Positions 1-5,950 of a stretch of DNA of 5,950 nt are shown here, one piece after another. The notes beneath the pieces are model-generated. The model had not been told where the DNA came from, did no database searches, and was given only the letters and a program-made list of their open reading frames with translations. The stretch spans positions 1,290 to 7,239 of the forward strand of contig DGZP01000118.1 in assembly GCA_002398565.1 (NCBI GenBank), written 5' to 3'. Each line of letters starts with the position of its first letter. The stretch's first letter is position 1. Position numbers and translations under genes: made by a program. Source of the stretch: Proteiniphilum sp. UBA4977. Its GTDB lineage: Bacteria; Bacteroidota; Bacteroidia; Bacteroidales; Dysgonomonadaceae.

Positions 1-998
1 CCAAACAGTTTGGCTGTACCTGGCAACAAGTGGTATTTCTGTGCAAGCCTGAATGCCAAAGCATCAATATTCTCTATGTGAAATGAACGCTCGCTGATAT
101 TCAATCCAAGGGCTAAGGATTTTAAGTTTTCGGTCAGTTCTTTGGTAAAGGTTGTGAAAAGAATGGGTTGTGGATCGGTTTTGTGTTCTGACAGGAATTT
201 TAACCGATGCAATGCGGCCACAGTCTTACCCGTTCCTGCACCTCCTGAAAGTTTAATTGCGCCCTTAAACTGTCCATATACAAAAGTCGACTGCGAAGGG
301 TGCAAATAATACTTCCATTTCTGCAATGAGCCCTGTAAAGCTTCATTCAACATCTCATCATCTGTCAGTTCAATGAATGAACGTGCATTGTTTTTACTTT
401 CTATCGAACTTTCCTCATTCAACCCTTCACGTACAATGGTTAGCACAGCATCCATACTGGCACCATCCAGCAGATAAAACAGGTTTTCAAAGGCATCATC
501 AGGGAGGTAATTCTCCAGCTGCCCCAGGTCATCAATGTTTTTTACTTTTAATACCGATGGTATCAGTACTTCCGGGACACCCAGCTCCATCAACTCCTTG
601 CCACCATATTTGCCCATGAAGAGGTCGGTTGACTCAACCACCTCCCTGTTTTCCTTTTCAATGCTCTCATCCAGGCTAAATACCTGATAAGCCTGCGTCT
701 GCTCGTTCCAGTCTATCCGCTTGTTTTTTGCCCAATCCATCGCCTCGTCATGGTTGTCAATCCACACCAACAGATAAAGCTCACCTGCTTGTACTTCTTT
801 GAGTATTGCCCGGTATTTCTGGTCTATGCGAGCAGTGCGTAGCGACTGATCCTTAAAGGTGCTGATTGCCTCCAGGTTGATTGCCGCACTTTTAGAATCG
901 GTTCTGAACTTGCTGATAAAGTCAGTGACCTTGCTTTGTGTTCCCTTGTTGATTTTTAGAAAGGCATCCCAAAACTTATCGTAAATAAATAGCTTCAT
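1..998 (-). CDS. UvrD/Rep-type SF1 helicase with N-terminal RelE-like domain, 3'-truncated
   Basis: The ATG at 998-996 opens a frame with no stop for 332 codons, running off the window at base 1. Residues 1-95 resemble the RelE/ParE fold: helical start, then L53-R-T-A-R-I-D, K61-Y-R-A-I-L, a strand LYLLVWI (74-80) and HDEAMDWA (83-90). Residues ~95-230 are an acidic linker with LPDDAFENLFYLLDG (~158-172). The SF1 helicase follows: a Q-motif-like HPSQSTFV (233-240, Q236), Walker A GGAGTGKT (252-259, K258), motif Ia ILFTTFTKELTENL (279-292), and a motif-Ib-like SFHIENIDALAF (305-316). Motifs II-VI are outside the window. UvrD-type enzymes use ATP to move 3'-5' on single-stranded DNA. Start choice rests on the ATGA junction with the upstream gene. 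No Shine-Dalgarno sequence precedes it; the leader is A/T-rich, so translation probably depends on coupling. RelE assignment is by pattern only, and mRNA cleavage activity is not implied. Confidence 0.92.
   Translation of the reverse strand, partial: MKLFIYDKFWDAFLKINKGTQSKVTDFISKFRTDSKSAAINLEAISTFKDQSLRTARIDQKYRAILKEVQAGELYLLVWIDNHDEAMDWAKNKRIDWNEQTQAYQVFSLDESIEKENREVVESTDLFMGKYGGKELMELGVPEVLIPSVLKVKNIDDLGQLENYLPDDAFENLFYLLDGASMDAVLTIVREGLNEESSIESKNNARSFIELTDDEMLNEALQGSLQKWKYYLHPSQSTFVYGQFKGAIKLSGGAGTGKTVAALHRLKFLSEHKTDPQPILFTTFTKELTENLKSLALGLNISERSFHIENIDALAFRLAQKYHLLPGTAKLF
219..245 (-). other. Walker A (motif I) of the UvrD-type helicase
   Basis: Residues 251-259 read SGGAGTGKT, matching GxxxxGKT, with K258 as the phosphate-binding lysine. 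Hydrophobic residues AIKL precede it, as in SF1 helicases. Together with Q236 upstream and motif Ia downstream this fixes the SF1A (UvrD/Rep) assignment, although the DExx box is outside the window. Confidence 0.93.
708..998 (-). other. RelE/ParE-like N-terminal domain of the SF1 helicase
   Basis: Residues 1-97 have the size and rhythm of a RelE-superfamily toxin fold: an N-terminal helical region, a basic strand with R54, R57, K61 and R63, then a hydrophobic strand ending in an HDEA segment. In many RelE-type proteins the last segment carries a catalytic Tyr or His. Here H83 is present, but the following position where I would expect an aromatic is M87. The domain may therefore be a structural or ribosome/RNA/DNA-binding module rather than an active RNase. 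No antitoxin gene lies between it and its upstream neighbour. Assignment is by eye, without a profile search. Confidence 0.6.
995..998 (-). promoter_or_regulatory. ATGA stop/start overlap, translational coupling site
   Basis: On the minus strand the four bases read ATGA: ATG (998-996) starts the SF1 helicase and TGA (997-995) ends the large SF2 helicase. The ~20 bases upstream (1018-999) are A/T-rich with no GGAGG-like sequence, so terminating ribosomes probably re-initiate here. This implies co-transcription and production of the two proteins at linked levels. Confidence 0.9.
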
Positions 999-3900
999 AG
1001 TATGATTTCATTTAGTTGCTCCTTGTTGTAGATTGTAAACCCTGCTTCTTGAAACACTTTCAAACTTTCGTCGGAATAGGGGCAGATAGCAATCCTCAAT
1101 GTTTCAAGCACCAATTCAGCATCAGCCAAAATATTCCCGTCATCATCCACCCAGGAGTCCAAGAAATCCATGTTCTCCCGGTTGATCACTTTGTTTTTTA
1201 CTCCTTGTTTCAATATCGGATGAAAATTAGGAGCATACAGCTGTTTCAACTCTTCCAGCAAGTTTTCATCGGTCTGTTCAGTCATTCCTTCACCAACATC
1301 AATCATTTGATCAACAAACTCTGATGTTTGATAAAGGTTGAAAAGGTGCCAAAAATATTCCCATTCTTGTTTATCCATATTCATTGACTCTTTCAACTGA
1401 AGATTGGAATAAATTCTTTTATTTCCGATATTCACCCAAATATTCCATTCGGCAAAGTCAAAAGAAGCTCCATGTTCAACAGGCAGCAGTGCGTTAAAGT
1501 CAGTAACCCGGTTATTTTTGATGAAGCTGTCGTAGATCATCTCTTTCGATAGTAGCAATTTCAAAGAATCCGGATTGAATGATGGTTCCAATAACTTCTC
1601 GGTCCATGAACCCAAATAGGTAAACCAGGATTTTTCAAACAGACCTATTGGTGGATTGAGCAGTTGTTCCCAAAAACGTAAAAAGTTGTTCTTTGGCAAA
1701 GCATAATTCACAATTTCGCCATGACGAACTGTTGGTATCAATTTTCCCAGGTAATTGTGTGAAAACCGGGTTAGATAATTTTGATACAATTCATCGAAAC
1801 CATTTCCCGTTTTCTCCAAAATTGCCTGTAGATTATTCAGGTCGTTCCATGTAAGCGTCCAGGTCCGATATTCAGGTTGTGCAGCAATTGCCTGGCGAAT
1901 TCTGACATCTTTTTCAAAAACGTTGTGTTCTTTGGAAGCGTGGAACTGGTATCCATCAAGATAGAGTGCAATTTTGGACACCTCGTCAACATAGGATATC
2001 CCCTTGTATGTATACTCTGCACATACTACCAGGAAGTCAACTCTTGTGCTGTAAGCGATACCATCTTTGGGACCTAACGAAATCTGGGGCCTGATCCAAT
2101 ACCTCGCAGTGGTATCCCCTTTGTTGATTTTCAGTTCGTAATATACCGAATCATCATCTTTTCTCGATTGAAAATCGTACCCTTCATTATTCTCAGCAAA
2201 AATCTGAAGCAGTTTTATAAACCGTTCTTCCAATTCCGATTCTTCAATTTTCCCCGAGTTGGTCAGCGAGCCAAGGCCATGATCGTTTTTAATCCATTGT
2301 TCTGAGTTTCTGTATATCCTCTCGAACCACTCCTCTGCCTTTCTCCGACTTAAATCAGCACGATTATACTGATTACCGTAGGAGTATATACACTTGTAGC
2401 ATCCGTCATGTCCATCCAGTTGACAGGTACAATCCCGAATTGCCTCGTAACTTTCCCTCAAAAGGAGCGAAAACTCTTCGTGTGCAAACAACTGTTTCAG
2501 ATATCCTGTACCACCGGGAATGGTATCATACAACAAGAGAAAACGATCGAATTTATCGGTCTGCCGGTTAAATTCTCTGTAAGAAAGCACCCTGATGTGT
2601 CCGGGATTCCCTTTAAAATACCTTTTTAATCCCAGTTCCAATCCAGCCTGAAACATACGGATGTCAGCCTCTGTGTTGAACTCCTGCACCGGCAGAATTA
2701 TTTTCAGGATTTCCGTATGCATCTCCCTGAAAAAATAAACCTCTTCAAACACATCATTTGTCTCACCCGGTTTGTATTTCGTATTGCGATGCTTGCAATA
2801 GCCATAATGATAATCCTTTGCCTCGTGGATCAGATGGGTTGACGACGTTGATTTTCCACACAAACGACAGGTTACGAAACCTTTTGTCAAAGCTTCCGTA
2901 TCGTTGATTTTAATCTTTCGGGCATCGTTTCCATCCAACCGCCCATAATTTACGGAAGTGATGGTTGCGTTTTTCACAAACTCGATCCCAAATGGTATTT
3001 CCTTTAGAACCCACGCACCCTCAGAACTGTTTCGATCAAAGATCACATGATGCATCAGCTGATATTGTTGCACATCCCGGTCATCCTTATCATCTTTTAA
3101 CCGTGAACGAGCCTCACTGTTGAATGATTTCACCGTAATAAGTTTGGCAAAGCGATGCACATTTGAAGATGATGCCCAGGATGGATCACCGCACTTGGGG
3201 CAGTTCCCCTTGCTTGAGAGGCTATCGATTTCAAGATGGTCGCATTTGGAGCAAAACCGCTTGTCGTGAAATAAAGCCTGGTCACTCCAGTCGAATGTGT
3301 TTACACCACTTATTTCGAATCGATATCCCTGTGTATAGAAGTAGTTTTCGGGAGCCAATTCCTTTATGGCCTGGCTGGCGGGTCTTACCAGTTCAAAGCT
3401 CTTGTCCAGTGTTCTGTTTGTGGTACCTGCAATCGCCGAACTGATTACATGTGCATGCAGCTGCACCCCTGTTTCAGGGAAAGCATAATTAGGCAGGATG
3501 CCCACATTCGTCATATGTTCCAGTACATTGCGGGCAAAAATTGATTTTTTCACACCACCCAGGTTCTTTCCTTCCCTTATGTATTCGTCAAAGAGAGGAT
3601 CCCCTTTCGCCAAGTTCAAAACCTTCACCTCCTCCTTTAACTCCTCTCGTCGTTTATCTATTTCGAGCAACTCCTCTTTTACTTTCATAAAAACCGAAAG
3701 CAGGTGATCATAGAATGCTCCTGATGTCAGTGTATCATTGATCTCGGGGAACACCTGATCTTTAATCTTCGTGGGATACTGTTTCAGAAAGTGAGGTACC
3801 AGGCGGTATCTGTTTTCTTTTATAAAATTATTCAGTCTGTTGATGAAGAAAGCTGTATCCGTCAAATTTCTTAAACCCAGCTTCAGGTCCCTAATAAAAG

Positions 3901-5950
3901 TGGGAATACTGTTCTCGTTCGGATTAACAGCCACCCAGCTGTCGATACAATAGGCCGTAAAATGGCGTCTCAATATATCCTTTGCCTCCAGGTAGCATCC
4001 GGGCGTATTTACATCACCCCGCATCATTTCCATGGGGTCGGCATAGTAGTAAAGGTCGTGGTTCTGATTTTTCACGAAGTTCACCACCAGAGCGGCACCC
4101 GAGCTACGTCCGGCACGACCCACGCGTTGCAGGAAGTTGGAAGGCAAGGGGGGGACGCTGTTGTTATAAGCCGTGTTCAGACTGCCAATGTCAATCCCCA
4201 TCTCCAGCGTGCTGGTCGCGATCAAGGTGTTGGGAGAATCAAAACGATTTCTCTTCTTGAAACTCATCTCCAGTCGTTCACGCACCTGTCGCTCCAATAA
4301 GCCGGTATGTTCACTTGAATAAATGCGCGGGAAGCGATTGCGGTTATAGACCGCGTTGTAGTAGTTTTTCACCGTCTGTGGGGTTGCCTTGTATTGACCC
4401 GTACAGCGATGGCTCAGACAACAGGCGTCATCCGCCATTTCCATATCATCGTGCGAGTAAAGCACATCCTCACATTGGGAGCAGGCAAACTCATTCACAT
4501 ATTTGGCCACCCAGATTGCATCCGCATTGATCGCATAGTTTGTATGATCACCGGCCGTCTCCCGGTTCAATATTCCCACAGTTGTCAGCGCAGCCGTCCA
4601 TTGCTCGTAGAACTCATTGATAAATTCCGGGGTTACGGCTGCCTGCAAAAATGTCTTGTTGAAATAGGCATGGAACCAGTTGCTTTTGCGGGCAGTGGTC
4701 GTATCCAATAAGTTGTCGCGCGACCCCTGATTGGTCAGCAACTTGGGAAAACGTGAACTGTTGGGATGATAGGTAGGATTCAGAAAATGGCGTCCATCCT
4801 TTTGCCAATTCAGATCCCACAGGCTCAATCTTTCCGATCTGTATTTCGAATAGTAAGCATGGTCTATTGCTCCCCGTGTACGGATTCTATGCAACACAAG
4901 GTTGGTAAATTTCAGGAAATCTTCTCTTTTTATCGATCTACTTACATCGTTATGCTCAATCCATTCCATCATCTCATCCCATGCAGCATGCAGCAATGAA
5001 GTGTCAAAATAAGCCGATGATGCTCCTGTCTTCTCCAATGTACGTCCTACACGAGAGGTAAACCCAAACTCGGAGTAGATTTCCCAGCGAACTCTCTGAT
5101 CGAGCTCTTTTAAAAAGTCTTCATCATATTTCTTTTCCTCACCCATAGTCTTCAGATAGTTTTTGGGTGATGCTTTGCCCACATATTCCTTTGGGAAGAA
5201 ACGATAGAGGTATCCGCTCAGGTGATCCTGCTCCGTTTCATCGCCATGCTGTTTCCAGAAGGAGATAAAGCTATCGGCAAGTTCATTGAGTCTTACCGGG
5301 TGGTTTAACTCATTGATCACTTTTTGCAGCGATGCCCTGAAAGTAAAGCGATAGTTCCGGCTCTCAATAAAGCCTGCCTGATGTGCCGCATCCTGAACGG
5401 AGTTGGTAAATGCCAATACCTTTCTGTCCCTGTCAGTTGTGACATCCAGATCGGTTGCCAGTGTCTGGCTTACGGCAATAGAACTCAACGTGGGTATTTT
5501 GGTACCGATGATCGCCACCGTGTTGGCACTGTTGCAGCAGGGGCAGGTATGGTCAGCCCTGTTCTCTTTCAGTTTCCGCAATGCCTGTATGGCGAAACCC
5601 TCTTCTTTATCACCCACAGCTTTGAGAGTCTTCGGATCAATATTATACTCCAGGAAAGTCTCAGGATTATAACCTGTTGCCTCAAAATCGGCAGGTGAGA
5701 GTTCTCCACCGGGTAAGATAAAGTATAGGTTTTTGTTATTGGAGAAGAACTTCTCGTACACCTCATTCACGTCTCTGCTGAAAACATCTTTGTCATCGGG
5801 TTTCACACCCAGCCAGCCGGAACTGTTGCATTCCCTGCAATACCAGGGCGGCATGGCGGCCACCTCTTGTTGTGCATCCACCTGGTCGCGGAATGAAAAT
5901 TTTGCGGGACTTTCCAGCGTGTATTGCACACCACTCAACTCACGTACCCA
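995..5950 (-). CDS. Large DEAD/DEAH-type SF2 helicase with DUF1998 (MZB) domain and C-terminal Vsr/DUF559-like nuclease fold, 5'-truncated
   Basis: This is an ATP-dependent SF2 helicase or translocase, presumably cytosolic and acting on DNA. The frame is open to the window edge, where it reads WVREL, so the true start lies upstream. The first in-frame alternative start, TTG at 5938-5936, is not credible as the real start; residues here count from it (1647 to the TGA at 997-995). Motifs I-III must be upstream. Visible in order: C34/C37 with C132/C135; start of RecA lobe 2 around 173-200 (LAFTNSVQDAAHQAGF); an insertion of ~280 residues; Cys cluster 486-512; motif V 574-585; motif VI QRVGRAGR 604-611; charged helix 748-775; C896/C899/C913/C916; C1024/C1027 with His/Cys to 1050; DUF1998 ~1065-1200; nuclease-like core ~1290-1370; uncharacterised tail to 1647. 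With a missing first lobe the protein probably exceeds 2000 residues, far larger than MrfA (~750). The helicase and DUF1998 calls are firm. The defence role is inferred from likeness to DruE-type proteins. The stop overlaps the start of the downstream SF1 helicase. Confidence 0.93.
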   Translation of the reverse strand, partial: WVRELSGVQYTLESPAKFSFRDQVDAQQEVAAMPPWYCRECNSSGWLGVKPDDKDVFSRDVNEVYEKFFSNNKNLYFILPGGELSPADFEATGYNPETFLEYNIDPKTLKAVGDKEEGFAIQALRKLKENRADHTCPCCNSANTVAIIGTKIPTLSSIAVSQTLATDLDVTTDRDRKVLAFTNSVQDAAHQAGFIESRNYRFTFRASLQKVINELNHPVRLNELADSFISFWKQHGDETEQDHLSGYLYRFFPKEYVGKASPKNYLKTMGEEKKYDEDFLKELDQRVRWEIYSEFGFTSRVGRTLEKTGASSAYFDTSLLHAAWDEMMEWIEHNDVSRSIKREDFLKFTNLVLHRIRTRGAIDHAYYSKYRSERLSLWDLNWQKDGRHFLNPTYHPNSSRFPKLLTNQGSRDNLLDTTTARKSNWFHAYFNKTFLQAAVTPEFINEFYEQWTAALTTVGILNRETAGDHTNYAINADAIWVAKYVNEFACSQCEDVLYSHDDMEMADDACCLSHRCTGQYKATPQTVKNYYNAVYNRNRFPRIYSSEHTGLLERQVRERLEMSFKKRNRFDSPNTLIATSTLEMGIDIGSLNTAYNNSVPPLPSNFLQRVGRAGRSSGAALVVNFVKNQNHDLYYYADPMEMMRGDVNTPGCYLEAKDILRRHFTAYCIDSWVAVNPNENSIPTFIRDLKLGLRNLTDTAFFINRLNNFIKENRYRLVPHFLKQYPTKIKDQVFPEINDTLTSGAFYDHLLSVFMKVKEELLEIDKRREELKEEVKVLNLAKGDPLFDEYIREGKNLGGVKKSIFARNVLEHMTNVGILPNYAFPETGVQLHAHVISSAIAGTTNRTLDKSFELVRPASQAIKELAPENYFYTQGYRFEISGVNTFDWSDQALFHDKRFCSKCDHLEIDSLSSKGNCPKCGDPSWASSSNVHRFAKLITVKSFNSEARSRLKDDKDDRDVQQYQLMHHVIFDRNSSEGAWVLKEIPFGIEFVKNATITSVNYGRLDGNDARKIKINDTEALTKGFVTCRLCGKSTSSTHLIHEAKDYHYGYCKHRNTKYKPGETNDVFEEVYFFREMHTEILKIILPVQEFNTEADIRMFQAGLELGLKRYFKGNPGHIRVLSYREFNRQTDKFDRFLLLYDTIPGGTGYLKQLFAHEEFSLLLRESYEAIRDCTCQLDGHDGCYKCIYSYGNQYNRADLSRRKAEEWFERIYRNSEQWIKNDHGLGSLTNSGKIEESELEERFIKLLQIFAENNEGYDFQSRKDDDSVYYELKINKGDTTARYWIRPQISLGPKDGIAYSTRVDFLVVCAEYTYKGISYVDEVSKIALYLDGYQFHASKEHNVFEKDVRIRQAIAAQPEYRTWTLTWNDLNNLQAILEKTGNGFDELYQNYLTRFSHNYLGKLIPTVRHGEIVNYALPKNNFLRFWEQLLNPPIGLFEKSWFTYLGSWTEKLLEPSFNPDSLKLLLSKEMIYDSFIKNNRVTDFNALLPVEHGASFDFAEWNIWVNIGNKRIYSNLQLKESMNMDKQEWEYFWHLFNLYQTSEFVDQMIDVGEGMTEQTDENLLEELKQLYAPNFHPILKQGVKNKVINRENMDFLDSWVDDDGNILADAELVLETLRIAICPYSDESLKVFQEAGFTIYNKEQLNEIIL
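1829..2086 (-). other. Vsr/DUF559-like PD-(D/E)XK nuclease-fold segment
   Basis: Residues ~1285-1370 contain TRVDFLVV (D1301), a strand IALYLDGYQFHAS (D1328, H1333), then KDVRIRQAI (D1344) and a final strand RTWTLTWNDL. The order (DF, strand with [ED]G..H, D..R..L helix, closing strand with W/D) matches DUF559- and Vsr-type endonuclease-like proteins. D1301, D1328 and H1333 are candidate metal ligands. No textbook ExK lysine is visible, so activity is uncertain; it could be a DNA-binding relic. The call is by pattern, not by search. Confidence 0.6.
2339..2746 (-). other. DUF1998 / MrfA-type Zn-binding (MZB) domain
   Basis: Residues ~1065-1200 show the DUF1998 hallmarks: the YFFREMHTEILKI entry strand/helix, a DTIPGGTGYLKQL block (1138-1150) and the signature C1170-x-C1172-x7-C1180-x2-C1183 followed by YSYGNQYNRADLSR. 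In MrfA these four cysteines bind zinc. A preceding C1024/C1027 pair with H1035, H1038, H1044, C1048 and H1050 may form another metal site. DUF1998 also marks DISARM DrmB and Druantia DruE. Confidence 0.9.
3191..3253 (-). other. CxxC-x13-CxxC zinc ribbon upstream of DUF1998
   Basis: C896-S-K-C899 and C913-P-K-C916-G form a classical zinc-ribbon pattern. It lies between the helicase core and DUF1998 and after a ~100-residue helical stretch. A nucleic-acid or protein contact role is plausible; the sequence does not say which. Confidence 0.7.
4106..4219 (-). other. SF2 helicase motifs V and VI
   Basis: ATSTLEMGIDIG (574-585) is motif V and QRVGRAGR (604-611) is motif VI, with the arginine fingers R608 and R611. 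Between them lies the NNSVPPLPSNF stretch. Both motifs look intact, so this RecA lobe should support ATP hydrolysis if lobe 1 is also intact. The GIDIG form is typical of the MrfA/YprA and Lhr-like branch of SF2. Confidence 0.93.
4403..4483 (-). other. Cys cluster before motif V
   Basis: C486-x2-C489 is followed 17 residues later by C507-x4-C512 (C506 also present), a likely zinc ribbon. It closes the long insertion (about residues 200-480) in RecA lobe 2 and leads into YYNAVYNRNRFPRIYSSEHTG, where the lobe resumes. Its role is probably structural or in DNA contact. Confidence 0.6.
5534..5839 (-). other. Split Cys4 zinc-binding element at the RecA1/RecA2 boundary
   Basis: C34-R-E-C37 followed by an asparagine/acid-rich stretch and C132-P-C-C135 gives two CxxC knuckles about 95 residues apart, a probable structural zinc site. 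It sits after the expected end of RecA lobe 1 and directly before the lobe 2 opening strand (KVLAFTNS, 173-180). MrfA-type helicases lack this insertion as far as I recall; larger DUF1998 helicases have a similar CRECxxSGW segment. Zinc binding is inferred from spacing. Confidence 0.6.

Noticed and set aside
377..619. 80-codon plus-strand open frame opposite the SF1 helicase
   Set aside because: His/Pro-rich, low-information translation antisense to the linker of a well-supported gene, with no ribosome binding site.
3447..3466. Palindrome-rich stretch around TGCATGCAGCTGCA
   Set aside because: It sits inside conserved coding sequence with no repeat partner or intergenic context; it looks like chance codon use for a His/Gln/Leu-rich segment.
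3599..3688. Charged Glu/Lys/Leu helix (MKVKEELLEIDKRREELKEE) as a separate coiled-coil feature
   Set aside because: It is only about 30 residues long, so it is noted within the gene entry; it is not strong enough to call an oligomerisation domain.
4148..4154. Run of seven G (C7 on the coding strand) near motif VI, a possible phase-variation tract
   Set aside because: It encodes the Pro-Pro of the VPPLPSNF segment leading into motif VI, the frame is intact, and seven bases is short for a contingency tract.
3962..4711. Overlapping plus-strand open frames of 70-112 codons opposite the helicase core
   Set aside because: They lie antisense to strongly conserved helicase motifs, have no recognisable domains, and overlap one another in different frames; they are shadows of the coding strand.

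Overview
The window holds two protein-coding genes, both on the minus strand and both cut by the window edges. They run in the order large SF2 helicase (995-5950) then SF1 helicase (1-998). They overlap by 4 bp in an ATGA junction at 995-998, so they almost certainly form one transcription unit. No RNA gene, insertion sequence, CRISPR array, promoter or terminator is visible, and no non-coding stretch exceeds a few bases.

The upstream gene encodes the C-terminal ~1650 residues of a very large DEAD/DEAH-type SF2 helicase. The first RecA lobe (motifs I-III) lies beyond base 5950. Visible parts, in order: a split Cys4 element, the opening of RecA lobe 2, a ~280-residue insertion, a second Cys cluster, helicase motifs V and VI, a charged helix, two further Cys/His clusters, a DUF1998/MZB domain with its CxC-x7-CxxC signature, a Vsr/DUF559-like nuclease-fold segment, and a ~270-residue tail of unknown function. 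The architecture recalls MrfA and the large DUF1998 helicases of antiphage systems (Druantia DruE; DUF1998 also marks DISARM DrmB), but with extra insertions and a nuclease-like tail.

The downstream gene encodes a RelE-superfamily-like N-terminal domain, a linker, and the start of a UvrD/Rep-type SF1 helicase with a clear Walker A motif. The rest lies beyond base 1.

The proteins are rich in Lys, Asn, Phe, Tyr and Ile, GC content is intermediate, and the downstream start has an A/T-rich leader without a Shine-Dalgarno sequence. This suits a member of the Bacteroidota, but that is an inference from composition only. The coupled pair (SF2 helicase with DUF1998 and a nuclease fold, plus a RelE-like/SF1 helicase) looks like a nucleic-acid-processing module, plausibly antiphage defence. 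I cannot assign it to a named system from this window.
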